Notes: a model not told the origin generated them from the sequence alone. DNA of 34,097 nucleotides from Elusimicrobiota bacterium (GCA_016209085.1 JACQWV010000036.1:1-34097); one strand, 5' to 3'; counted from the stretch's first letter, positions 21,436 to 29,001 are shown. Made by a program: numbers and translations.

Positions 21436-22455
21436 ATGGATAACACTCAGACCTTGAAAAAAACCGCATTAAACGGGACATTGAAAAAACTGGGCGGAAA
21501 GATGGTTGATTTTTTCGGTTGGGAGTTGCCTATTCAGTTTGAGGGAATAATAAAAGAACATACAGCCGTAAGAAACTCAGCCGGTATTTTTGACGTTTCC
21601 CACATGGGTCAGATTTTCATAAGGGGCGCCAACGCCTTCAAGCTTCTTCAAAAGACCAATTCAAACGATTTGAAGAAAGCAATCATAGGAAAAGGGGTTT
21701 ATTCTCATCTTCTTAACGAAAAGGCCGGCGTGGTTGACGACGTGATAGCTATGAATCTGGACGTTCAAAACAAAAGCCCGGAATATTCAATGCTTGCGCT
21801 TCAGGGTCCCAAAGCGCCCGACATGATGAAAGTCTTTGCTCCTGAAGCCGAAAAACTGCCGCGATTCGGAATAATTGAAAAAAAATTATTTAATGCCGAT
21901 TCTTTTATAAACAGAACTGGATATACGGGCGAGGACGGGTTTGAAATAACCGCTCCCCACGGCGCGATAAATGCAATCTGGGAGAATTTGATGGAAATCG
22001 CCAAAGACATACCTCTAACCCCGTGCGGGCTCGGAGCGAGGGACACCTTAAGACTTGAAGCCGGTTATCTCCTGTACGGACAGGACATTGACGACAACCA
22101 CACCACGCTTGAAGCGAATTACGGCTGGGCTGTATGTTTTGACAAAGGCGAATTTATCGGAAGAAACGCTCTTTTAAAGCAAAAGCAAAACGGCATTGAA
22201 AGGAGACTTACCGGCATAGCTCTCGCGGGACCGGGCGTGCCGAGGCGCGGTTGCAAGGTTTTTAAGGACGGCAGGCAGATAGGCGAGCTTGCGAGCGCGA
22301 CTTATTCCCCCACTCTTAAACGAGGCATAGGGACCGGATATCTGTCTGAACCGAAATTAAAACCAGGCGAGGAACTGGAAGTTGAAATCCACTCAAAAAT
22401 GCTTAAAGCAGCAGTGCATCAGGTGCCGTTTTACAAAGGAACAGCGTTTAAATAA
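21436..22455 (+). CDS. gcvT: Aminomethyltransferase (glycine cleavage T protein) with internal deletion
   Basis: The 339-residue protein transfers the methylene unit of aminomethylated GcvH to tetrahydrofolate. It has MVDFFGWELPIQF, GIFDVSHMGQ, VVDDVI (Asp101-Asp102, catalytic Asp), SMLALQGPKAP, NRTGYTGEDGFEI, CGLGARDTLRLEAGY and FIGRNALL. Between VVDDVIAMNL and SPEYSMLALQGP the family normally has a strand-helix segment with a VVNA.N motif lining the folate pocket; about 28 residues of it are missing in frame here (junction near 21757-21765). Activity is therefore doubtful unless the deletion is an assembly error. A GTG three codons upstream is an alternative start. Confidence 0.9.
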   Translation: MDNTQTLKKTALNGTLKKLGGKMVDFFGWELPIQFEGIIKEHTAVRNSAGIFDVSHMGQIFIRGANAFKLLQKTNSNDLKKAIIGKGVYSHLLNEKAGVVDDVIAMNLDVQNKSPEYSMLALQGPKAPDMMKVFAPEAEKLPRFGIIEKKLFNADSFINRTGYTGEDGFEITAPHGAINAIWENLMEIAKDIPLTPCGLGARDTLRLEAGYLLYGQDIDDNHTTLEANYGWAVCFDKGEFIGRNALLKQKQNGIERRLTGIALAGPGVPRRGCKVFKDGRQIGELASATYSPTLKRGIGTGYLSEPKLKPGEELEVEIHSKMLKAAVHQVPFYKGTAFK

Positions 22456-22677
22456 AATAGAGGTAGAAGCAAAGCAGGAAAGTAAAAGCAAGGTAAAGGT
22501 ATAGTTTTAAGGATTACCTCTTCGGGAGGTTCAGTGCAGCGAACAAGCAAAGTGCAGTGAGCAAACGACGATGAAATGGAGGGCAGAGCCCTCCTTGTGG
22601 AGCACCGAACGGAGAAGATACCTTACGAAGTGAGGCTTTAGTGGCGCCAAGAGCGCCATGCGACAGAGGGAGGTATT
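22456..22677. other. Structured gcvT-gcvH intergenic region
   Basis: The 222-bp gap starts with purine-rich near-repeats (AGGTAGAAGCAAAGCAGGAA). Several hairpins follow: ACCTC-TTCG-GGAGGT (about 22515-22529, UUCG loop), GGAGGGCAGAGCCCTCC (about 22578-22594) and TGGCGC-CAAGA-GCGCCA (about 22641-22657). The 5' arm TTACCTC could alternatively pair with the gcvH ribosome site (GGGAGGTATT). It does not match the glycine riboswitch consensus as I know it. It is either a cis-regulatory leader or an interspersed repeat. Confidence 0.5.
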
Positions 22678-23067
22678 ATGCCAAAAGCAGAAGAACTTAA
22701 ATACACGAAAACCCACGAATGGCTGTTTATTGAGGGCAATACGGCTGTTGCAGGGCTTTCAGAACACGCCCAGAAAGAAATAGGCGACGTGGTTTTTGTG
22801 GAGCTTCCCAAAAAAGGCCGGAAAGTTGAAAAAGAAAAACCATGCGCGGTCGTTGAATCGGTAAAATCCGCCTTTGACATTTATGCTCCCGTAAGCGGAG
22901 AAATCACGGAACTCAACGAGTCTTTAAACTCCGAACCCGCATTAATCAACCAGTCTCCCCTGGAAAACGGCTGGCTTTTTAAACTGAAAATTTCAAACCC
23001 GGACGAGACTGATTCCTTGATGGATTATTCCTCTTATCAGGAATTCATAAAACAAAACGTGCATTAA
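22678..23067 (+). CDS. gcvH: Glycine cleavage H protein
   Basis: The 129-residue lipoyl carrier shuttles the aminomethyl group between P, T and L proteins. The lipoyl lysine is Lys63 in VVESVKSAFDIYAPVSG. N-terminal KYTKTHEWL and C-terminal ENGWLFKLK are typical, and length is normal. The start is fixed by a strong GGGAGGTATT-ATG site. gcvPA follows 10 bp downstream. The lipoate ligase at 26048 is the likely enzyme that loads it. Confidence 0.96.
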   Translation: MPKAEELKYTKTHEWLFIEGNTAVAGLSEHAQKEIGDVVFVELPKKGRKVEKEKPCAVVESVKSAFDIYAPVSGEITELNESLNSEPALINQSPLENGWLFKLKISNPDETDSLMDYSSYQEFIKQNVH

Positions 23068-23077
23068 CGGGAAAGAC

Positions 23078-24568
23078 ATGTACATCTCCAACACCGACAA
23101 AGAACGGGAGGAAATGCTCAGAGCCATCGGCGTCTCCTCAATAACAGAACTTCTCAGTCAAATTCCGCAGAAATATCTGTATCCTGAATTCAGCCTGCCG
23201 CACGACCGGAATAACGAGCCTCTGGCTCATCAAGTGTCGGGCGCTCTGCCGCACGACTCATTGGACGAGATGGAACTCCGCTCCGCGCTGAAAAAATCAG
23301 CGGCAAAAAATACGGGGCTTTTGAGCTTTGTCGGAGCCGGCGCATATGAAAGATACATTCCGGCTGCAGTTAAGGCCGTGACAGCCAGGGGAGAATTTTT
23401 AACCGCCTACACCCCTTATCAGGCAGAAGCAAGCCAGGGAATTCTGCAGTCTATTTATGAATATCAGAGCCTCGTCTGCTCGCTTTTTGAAATGGAAGCG
23501 TCAAACGCGTCCATGTACGACGGAGCATCCGCTCTCGCGGAAGCCGCAAGAGCCTGCGTAAGAATTACTTCAAAAAAACAGATACTCTATTCCGGAGCCG
23601 TTCATCCGCACTGCCTGGAGACATTAAGAACGTACTTGGGCGGTTCCGGGGAAGTCGTCGGCATAGCCTCCGACACCTGTGGCAGGGGGACAGAGCCCCC
23701 TGCACTTGATGAGCCAGAGGCTCGTTGTTCCGGCCGCAGTGCGGCTGTTCCGTATGAATTCATAAAAATCCGAGTAAAAAACGGAAAAACGGATTTATCC
23801 GTTCTTGAAAAAACCATCGGCTCCGATACGGCATGCGTGATAGCCCAGAGTCCCAATTTTTTCGGCGTGATTGAGGATATGGAAGAAATTTCAGGAATAG
23901 TTCATAAAAACGGGGCTCTTTTTGCAGCGTCAGCCGATCCTGTCAGCCTTGGAATTCTTGCGCCTCCGGGCTCTCATTCGGCAGACTTTGCAGTCGCCGA
24001 GGGCCAGAGCCTGGGACTTCCTTTAAATTACGGAGGGCCTTATCTTGGAATATTTACATGCAAAAAAGATTATATAAGGCAAATGCCCGGAAGAATAGCG
24101 GGCATGACCAGAGACAAAGACGGAAAAAGAGGTTTTGTTCTGACCATACAGGCAAGAGAACAGCACATAAGAAGAGAAAAATCCGCTTCCAATATTTGTT
24201 CAAATGAGGCTCTTTGCGCCCTGGCCGCAGCCGTATATCTGACTCTTTTGGGCCCGGACGGCATAAAAGAGCTTGCCCTGTTAAACGCCGCAAAAGCTTC
24301 TTTCGCGGCGGACAAACTTTCCTCAATAAAAGGGATTTCACTAAAATTCAAAGAACCTTTCTTTAATGAATTTGCGCTTGAACTGCCTGTGAACGCGGAA
24401 AATCTGAGGAAAGCCCTTATTAAATCGGAGAAAATAGATATAGGCCTGCCTTTGGGATTATTTTTCCCGGAAATGAAAAATTCTCTTCTTGTCGCGGCGA
24501 CTGAAACGAAAACCGAAGAAGATATTTTAAGGCTTGAATCCGCAATTAAGAGATATATATGTCAATAG
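23078..24568 (+). CDS. gcvPA: Glycine dehydrogenase (decarboxylating) subunit 1, with two in-frame repeat insertions
   Basis: The 496-residue N-terminal subunit of split P protein has SFVGAGAYERYIP, TAYTPYQAEASQGILQ, MYDGASALAEA, ADPVSLGILAPPG, GGPYLGIFTCKK, MPGRIAG and QAREQHIRREKS. Normal length is about 445-450. The excess lies in two places. Residues 44-60 (RNNEPLAHQVSGALPHD) interrupt the usual YPE..LP...SEMEL segment and are bounded by a 12-bp direct repeat CTGCCGCACGAC. About residues 200-224 (CGRGTEPPALDEPEARCSGR) interrupt the strand before VKNGKTDLSVL. The two insertions share a 32-bp core in opposite orientation. Both are surface-loop positions, so function may be kept. It overlaps gcvPB by 10 bp. 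Confidence 0.94.
   Translation: MYISNTDKEREEMLRAIGVSSITELLSQIPQKYLYPEFSLPHDRNNEPLAHQVSGALPHDSLDEMELRSALKKSAAKNTGLLSFVGAGAYERYIPAAVKAVTARGEFLTAYTPYQAEASQGILQSIYEYQSLVCSLFEMEASNASMYDGASALAEAARACVRITSKKQILYSGAVHPHCLETLRTYLGGSGEVVGIASDTCGRGTEPPALDEPEARCSGRSAAVPYEFIKIRVKNGKTDLSVLEKTIGSDTACVIAQSPNFFGVIEDMEEISGIVHKNGALFAASADPVSLGILAPPGSHSADFAVAEGQSLGLPLNYGGPYLGIFTCKKDYIRQMPGRIAGMTRDKDGKRGFVLTIQAREQHIRREKSASNICSNEALCALAAAVYLTLLGPDGIKELALLNAAKASFAADKLSSIKGISLKFKEPFFNEFALELPVNAENLRKALIKSEKIDIGLPLGLFFPEMKNSLLVAATETKTEEDILRLESAIKRYICQ
23195..23257. repeat. Coding palindromic element 1 in gcvPA
   Basis: A 51-bp insertion is flanked by direct repeats CTGCCGCACGAC (23195-23206 and 23246-23257). Its core, 23206-23237, starts CCGGAATAACGAGCC, contains the palindrome GAGCC-TCT-GGCTC and ends CATCAAGTGT. 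The reverse complement of 23702-23733 matches it at 30 of 32 positions. Confidence 0.88.
23671..23748. repeat. Coding palindromic element 2 in gcvPA (inverted relative to element 1)
   Basis: The insertion holds three hairpins in a row: GCAGGGGG-ACAGAG-CCCCCTGC, GAGCC-AGA-GGCTC and GCCGCA-TGCGGC. The core 23702-23733 (GCACTTGATGAGCC ... TTGTTCCGG) is the inverted copy of the core at 23206-23237. It keeps the reading frame open, like the protein-coding palindromic elements known from Rickettsia. Confidence 0.88.
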
Positions 24569-26043
24569 CAGGAGAAAAAATAAATCCGGCGGCTCAGACC
24601 ATGGAGACAGAACCCCTGAGCATTGAAAAGTCCGTTGACAAAAGACGGGCGATAGTATTTAAAAACAGGTTTAAGGATAAAGCCGGACCCGGAATACCTG
24701 AAAAATATTTGAGAAAAACCCCTCCTAATCTGCCTGGCATGAGCGAGCTTGACGTAATAAGACATTTCACAAGATTGTCTAAATTAAATTATTCGGTGGA
24801 TTCCAATTTTTACCCTTTGGGCTCCTGCACCATGAAATACAATCCGAAAATAAACGAGGATATCGCCGGATTTGACGAATTTGCGAATCTCCATCCGCTT
24901 GCCGACGACTCATCGGCCCAGGGAACGCTTGAATTTCTGCACCGCTTTGAACAAATGCTCATAGAGTTGTGCGGTATGAGCGCTTTCACCCTCCAGCCGG
25001 CGGCGGGGGCGCATGGAGAATTTACAGGCATAATGATAGCTAAAAAATATTTTAAAACAAACGGCGCCGGACAAAGGAACGAGATAATAATTCCTGATTC
25101 CGCTCACGGCACCAATCCGGCGACCGCCTCCATGCTCGGATTTAACCTTATAAACATCAAATCAGGCGGAGACGGCAGGATAGACATTCAGACGCTTAAA
25201 AACACGCTGAACCGGAAAACCGCGGTCGTAATGCTGACCATACCCAATACGCTGGGGATATTTGAATCCGGCATAGAGAGCATCGTAAAAATCTCGCACG
25301 AGGCAGGCGCTCTTGTATATATGGACGGCGCCAATTTTAACGCTCTTACAGGCATCCTTAAGCCCGGCATGCTCGGAATCGACATAATGCATCTGAACAT
25401 GCATAAAACATTTTCAACCCCGCACGGCGGAGGCGGACCCGGAGCAGGAGCCGTAGGGGTTGGAGAGAAACTCAAAGGGTTTCTGCCTGTTCCCAGGATA
25501 AAACAGGAAAACGGAATGTACGGACTTGATTTCAATCTTCCGGATTCAATAGGCAGGGTAAAATCATTTTTCGGCAATACAGGAGTGCTCCTGAAAGCCT
25601 ATTCATACCTTTTAATGCATTCTGTTCAGGAACTGGCGCAGATAGCGGAAAACGCCGTAATCAACGCAAATTATGTGAAAGAAAACCTCGCCCGATTATA
25701 TCCGCCTTATTCAAAGGAGCGCTGCATGCATGAATGCGTCCTGCAGCCGCACCCGAATCTCCTGAAAAACGGGATACGGACGATTGATATAGCAAAAAGG
25801 CTGCTTGATTACGGATTTTACGCTCCGACGATATATTTCCCTCTTATCGTTCCGGAGGCCATAATGATTGAACCTACGGAGACGGAATCAAAAGAAACCC
25901 TTGACAAATTCATTGAGGCGATGAAAAAAATATATCAGGAATCCGTTGAGACCCCCGAAACCGTGAAAAACGCGCCGCATACAATGCCTGTTAAAAGGCT
26001 TGACGAAGTGGAAGCCGCAAGGAAACCGAATCTGAGATGGTAG
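24559..26043 (+). CDS. gcvPB: Glycine dehydrogenase (decarboxylating) subunit 2
   Basis: The 494-residue C-terminal subunit of the split P protein carries the PLP site. The PLP lysine is Lys283 in HLNMHKTFSTPHGGGGPG. Other marks are LGSCTMKYNPK, LQPAAGAHGEF, IPDSAHGTNPATA and MIEPTETESKE. With GcvPA it decarboxylates glycine and passes the aminomethyl group to GcvH. It starts inside the end of gcvPA (10-bp overlap) and the lipoate ligase follows after 4 bp, so this is one transcript. No anomalies were seen. Confidence 0.96.
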   Translation: MSIAGEKINPAAQTMETEPLSIEKSVDKRRAIVFKNRFKDKAGPGIPEKYLRKTPPNLPGMSELDVIRHFTRLSKLNYSVDSNFYPLGSCTMKYNPKINEDIAGFDEFANLHPLADDSSAQGTLEFLHRFEQMLIELCGMSAFTLQPAAGAHGEFTGIMIAKKYFKTNGAGQRNEIIIPDSAHGTNPATASMLGFNLINIKSGGDGRIDIQTLKNTLNRKTAVVMLTIPNTLGIFESGIESIVKISHEAGALVYMDGANFNALTGILKPGMLGIDIMHLNMHKTFSTPHGGGGPGAGAVGVGEKLKGFLPVPRIKQENGMYGLDFNLPDSIGRVKSFFGNTGVLLKAYSYLLMHSVQELAQIAENAVINANYVKENLARLYPPYSKERCMHECVLQPHPNLLKNGIRTIDIAKRLLDYGFYAPTIYFPLIVPEAIMIEPTETESKETLDKFIEAMKKIYQESVETPETVKNAPHTMPVKRLDEVEAARKPNLRW

Positions 26044-26047
26044 GATT

Positions 26048-26749
26048 ATGAATCAGGGACTTGTAATAGAAACCCCCCCGCTGGACGTTTATGAACAGAT
26101 GGCTGCGGATGAAGTCCTTTGCGGGGAACTTCCATGCCGATACATTTTAAGGTTTTACAACTGGAAAAATCCCGGCATAACCTTCGGCTACAGCCAGCGT
26201 TATAAAACCATCTACGGCTCGGTATCAAAAGAAATTTCCCGGTATTTAGAGATGGCAAGACGGCCCACGGGCGGAGGCATTGTGTTCCACGAATCAGACG
26301 TCACTTTTTCGCTTATATTTCCCTGGCCGCGGGAGTTTAAACCCATGAAAGCATACTCCATGCTTCATACGGCCGTAAACGCGGCATACAGGGAATCCGG
26401 GATAAAATCCGAAATTTCAAACGCCGCCGCGGCGAATTATGACATCAATCATCCGGCTGCCATGAATTGTTTCTCTAATCCGGTAGACAGGGATATATTA
26501 TATAACGGCAAAAAAATACTCGGAGGCGCTCTGAGAAGTTTCGGCGATTATATGCTCTACCAGGCTTCCATTCAGGCTGAAAACGCAAGAACCGAATGCT
26601 CTTTTCACAGGGAAATAATAACAAAAGCATTCGCCGGAGAATTTAATGTAATCTGGGTAAAAACCGAGTTATCGGAAAGCCGGCTTGAAAAAACAAAAGA
26701 GCTGGCTCTTTTGAAATATAGAACGGTTCAGTGGAATGAAAGAATATAA
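26048..26749 (+). CDS. lplA: Lipoate-protein ligase A family protein
   Basis: The 233-residue biotin/lipoyl ligase-fold protein has RRPTGGGIVFHESDVTFS (residues 71-88) and the catalytic lysine region YNGKKILGGALR (Lys155/156). The C-terminal domain of full-length LplA is absent, as in LipM/LplA-N type enzymes. It would attach lipoate or octanoate to Lys63 of GcvH. It lies 4 bp after gcvPB, consistent with supplying lipoylation for this system. Octanoyltransferase activity cannot be excluded. Confidence 0.88.
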   Translation: MNQGLVIETPPLDVYEQMAADEVLCGELPCRYILRFYNWKNPGITFGYSQRYKTIYGSVSKEISRYLEMARRPTGGGIVFHESDVTFSLIFPWPREFKPMKAYSMLHTAVNAAYRESGIKSEISNAAAANYDINHPAAMNCFSNPVDRDILYNGKKILGGALRSFGDYMLYQASIQAENARTECSFHREIITKAFAGEFNVIWVKTELSESRLEKTKELALLKYRTVQWNERI

Positions 26750-26820
26750 ATAGTGGTCAGTGGATAGTGATAAGTGGCGAGTCAAAAAAAACTAACCACT
26801 ATTCACTCGTCACTATCCAC
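26750..26820. repeat. Low-complexity dyad (AGTGGATAGTG / CACTATCCACT)
   Basis: AGTGGTCAGTGGATAGTGAT and AAGTGGCGAGT face ACTAACCACTATTCACTCGT and CACTATCCACT across an A-rich loop. The unit is a heptamer-like GTGGATA. It follows the gcv operon and could act as its terminator. Confidence 0.65.
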
Positions 26821-26838
26821 TAAAGTTATGGAGGTTCT

Positions 26839-27069
26839 ATGATAGCGTTTGTGTTGTGCAAACTTGTCGCAGGGCTTGAGCAAAAGGCGATAAATCAGAT
26901 AAAGAACATTCGCGGGATAAAAGACGTATACCTTACTTTCGGCGGCTGGGACGCAATTCTGGTAGCCGAATCCGACACGATTGATAAGCTGAGCACTCTG
27001 ATAGTGCGGGAGATAAGAGGAATTCACGGCGTACAGAGCACCGAAACCCTTGTTACCACCAACTTGTAA
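26839..27069 (+). CDS. Stand-alone AsnC/Lrp ligand-binding (RAM) domain protein
   Basis: The 76-residue protein starts behind GGAGG and reads MIAFVLCKLVAGLEQKAINQ, then GIKDVYLTFGGWDAILVAES and GVQSTETLVTTNL. This is the effector-binding and oligomerisation domain of Lrp/AsnC regulators without the DNA-binding HTH. Such proteins bind amino acids and may modulate full-length Lrp proteins. Its position after the glycine cleavage genes suggests amino-acid sensing, but that is an inference. Confidence 0.88.
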   Translation: MIAFVLCKLVAGLEQKAINQIKNIRGIKDVYLTFGGWDAILVAESDTIDKLSTLIVREIRGIHGVQSTETLVTTNL

Positions 27070-27123
27070 AGTTTTACAAAATTTTGTAAACTTAAAATTT
27101 ACTGAGCTTTGCTCAGTAAATGG
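27066..27123. other. Two palindromes between the AsnC-like and response-regulator genes
   Basis: A near-palindrome AAGTTTTACAAAATTTTGTA ending AACTT (about 27067-27091) is followed by a perfect hairpin ATTTACTGAGC-TTT-GCTCAGTAAAT (about 27097-27121). The second has no T-run after it, so a classical terminator is uncertain. Confidence 0.55.
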
Positions 27124-27160
27124 GGTGGCATTCCCGTTATATTTGAAGGTTTTTTTATTT

Positions 27161-27583
27161 ATGGAAAATATCAGCGATTCAAGCCCGTCCCAGAAACTCG
27201 TCATGATTGTCGACGACGATGAAAGCGTAAGGGAGCTTCTGGAATTCATAGTAAAAAAAGAAGGATTTAAGGTTGAAACCGCCAAAGACGGCGAAGAAGC
27301 TCTGAAAAAAGCCCGTCAGGTTACGCCCGACTTGATTTTACTGGACCTGATGCTGCCGAAATACGGAGGATTCGAAATATTAAGGGAGCTTCAGATTGAA
27401 GATACTTTATCCATACCGATAATAATAATAACCGGCAGATATACGGACAGGTCTACTTCAGACATGATAAAGCAGGAAGCGAATGTCAAAGATTTCCTGG
27501 AAAAACCGGTAAAACCCGCTGTTCTTGCCTCGTTGATTCATAAAATTCTTAAAACTCAGCCTCCCCAGACAAGGCCCAGCTGA
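27161..27583 (+). CDS. Single-domain response regulator (CheY-like)
   Basis: The 140-residue receiver has all conserved residues: acidic pocket VDDDES (Asp18-20), phosphoacceptor Asp62 in LILLDLMLP, Thr91 in IIITGR and Lys115 in LEKPVKP. There is no output domain. It starts MENISDSSPS, 12 bp after GAAGG. No histidine kinase lies in the window, so its partner is unknown. It contrasts with the degenerate receiver at 9602. Confidence 0.92.
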   Translation: MENISDSSPSQKLVMIVDDDESVRELLEFIVKKEGFKVETAKDGEEALKKARQVTPDLILLDLMLPKYGGFEILRELQIEDTLSIPIIIITGRYTDRSTSDMIKQEANVKDFLEKPVKPAVLASLIHKILKTQPPQTRPS

Positions 27584-27585
27584 CA

Positions 27586-27625
27586 AAAATGCTACTGAGG
27601 CAAACAAAATGCTACTGAGGCAAAC
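27586..27625 (+). repeat. 20-bp tandem duplication at the left MITE end
   Basis: AAAATGCTACTGAGGCAAAC occurs twice in direct succession. The second copy runs into the left inverted repeat of the element at 27614. It could be a duplicated end left by repeated insertion or slippage. Confidence 0.85.
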
Positions 27626-27894
27626 ATAAATAATGTCCTACTTTGGAGGCTCAGATTTGGATTGGATGCAAGGCGCGACGAATGAGCATAGCGTCTGCTA
27701 TGTGAATGAGGAGCAACGCAGCAGACGGCCAAATATGAGCCTCCCCTTTCCCGCAGGGGAAAGGGGCTGGCCGCTTTTCGGCTGCAACTGCGTCGTTCAT
27801 CGCTTACATATCAAAAGATATGCTCGCTCCTTACTCCTTGTCTCGCTCAAAAATCGGCTCAGCCAAAGCGGACATTATTTATGTTTGCCTCAGT
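27614..27894. mobile_element. 281-bp MITE-like element, copy 2 (same core, ACTGAGGC ends)
   Basis: Perfect 25-bp inverted ends start ACTGAGGCAAACATAAATAA (27614-27638 and 27870-27894). The core matches the reverse complement of 5018-5292 over about 200 bp, yet the ends are unrelated to the TAGGGACC ends of that copy. Internal sequence is palindromic (for example TATGTGAATGAGGAGCAACG against TGCGTCGTTCATCGCTTACA). The right end contributes the start codon of the gene at 27881. Confidence 0.85.
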
Positions 27895-28318
27895 AAACCG
27901 CATATTGATTATAAAAATTTTATCCGGTTTTGTTTTCATCGCAGCCATAGCAGGAATAGACGTCGTACTGAGAGCAAGAAACGCGCACATGAAAGCCGAA
28001 CGGTACATGAGCTGGCATCTCAATCCGACTCTGAAAGTTGAATCTATTGAGGCGGAATATGCGGCAAAAATAAAACGCCTTGAAAAACAGCTGGAAAAAG
28101 ACTCCGTCTCCAGACGGGAATTTGAAACTGCCGTGTCTGAACTCCATTCTGAAAAAGCATTCAAGATGAAAGACAGCGCCATAAAAAACGCCTATTACTG
28201 GTACCAGACGGCTGCGGAATGTTTTCCGCCTCCTCTTTCCAAATGGAGCAGGGATGCAAAAGAAAAACTGCCGCTTGCAGAAAAACTGTGGAAAGAGGAG
28301 TCAGACTCCCTGAAATGA
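27881..28318 (+). CDS. Small membrane-anchored coiled-coil protein
   Basis: The 145-residue protein has an N-terminal TM segment (about 8-28, ILIIKILSGFVFIAAIAGID) followed by a charged coiled coil (about 50-85, KVESIEAEYAAKIKRLEKQL). I do not recognise the family. The ATG and first four codons (MFAS) lie in the right inverted repeat of the MITE, so the start has been supplied or replaced by the element; the next in-frame ATG is after the TM helix. The stop overlaps the next gene (ATGA), indicating coupling to the HELAH protein. Confidence 0.68.
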   Translation: MFASVNRILIIKILSGFVFIAAIAGIDVVLRARNAHMKAERYMSWHLNPTLKVESIEAEYAAKIKRLEKQLEKDSVSRREFETAVSELHSEKAFKMKDSAIKNAYYWYQTAAECFPPPLSKWSRDAKEKLPLAEKLWKEESDSLK

Positions 28319-29001
28319 CACGCGGACAAAAAAATTCGGCGAAGGCTGCGGCGGTCGTTATCCTCTCACCCCTTATATTTTCAACCCTTCTCTCTACCAT
28401 AAAATTCTTCAGTCATATCTTTCTGAAAGCCGCCATTACGTTCCCCTTTATAATCGGTTTTCTGGCCTACGTGCCGGTTTATTTTCGGTTTCCCGACAGC
28501 GGTTACGGATATGTCCTCTCCCACGAACTCGCCCATGCCGCCGCCGCCGTGGCAAGCGGGATAAAAATTAAAAAAATCTCGGTGCGCAGAAACAGCGGGC
28601 ATGTAACTCTGGCGGGAAATAATATCTTTATATTGCTGGCTCCTTATTTCATTCCTTTTTACGCCTTAGCCGCAGGCATTCTTTACGCGACTCTTTCGTG
28701 TTTTTACGACGTCTCTGATTACAGGCGGATTTGTATCGGCATCATCGGCTTTCTTATCTCACATCACATAATGAACACCGCAAACGTTTTGTTCGGCCCG
28801 GTGCAAAGCGATATTAAAAAGGCAGGGGGCGTCGTATTTTCCTTTCTGACCGTTGTTTTTTTAAACAGTCTTTTTCTGATGGCAATACTCAAATTCATTT
28901 TTCCGGACATCATTTCCCTCTCTGTATTCGGCAAAGACATCGCGCTCCGGACGCAAGGTTTTATTGCGGTATTCTCACGCTTTATACTCAGCAAGTGGTA
29001 A
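28315..29001 (+). CDS. Multi-pass membrane protein with HELAH motif, probable M50-type metalloprotease relative
   Basis: The 228-residue protein has about five hydrophobic segments. GYVLSHELAHAAAAVASG contains HExxH (His70, Glu71, His74) next to a membrane segment, as in intramembrane site-2-type peptidases and their relatives. A clear NPDG motif carrying the third zinc ligand was not seen; SDIKKAGG is in the expected region. It could therefore be a divergent or inactive member. It starts at the ATGA overlap with the coiled-coil gene. Terminal codons abut a MITE. Confidence 0.7.
   Translation: MTRGQKNSAKAAAVVILSPLIFSTLLSTIKFFSHIFLKAAITFPFIIGFLAYVPVYFRFPDSGYGYVLSHELAHAAAAVASGIKIKKISVRRNSGHVTLAGNNIFILLAPYFIPFYALAAGILYATLSCFYDVSDYRRICIGIIGFLISHHIMNTANVLFGPVQSDIKKAGGVVFSFLTVVFLNSLFLMAILKFIFPDIISLSVFGKDIALRTQGFIAVFSRFILSKW

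Noticed and set aside
22456-22677. Glycine riboswitch before gcvH
   Set aside because: The conserved glycine aptamer cores as I know them were not found; the hairpins present do not fit that architecture.
27633-27896. 87-codon frame through the second MITE
   Set aside because: Pure repeat sequence; similarity to the frame at 5007-5240 reflects the shared palindromic core and neither has a coding-like start context.
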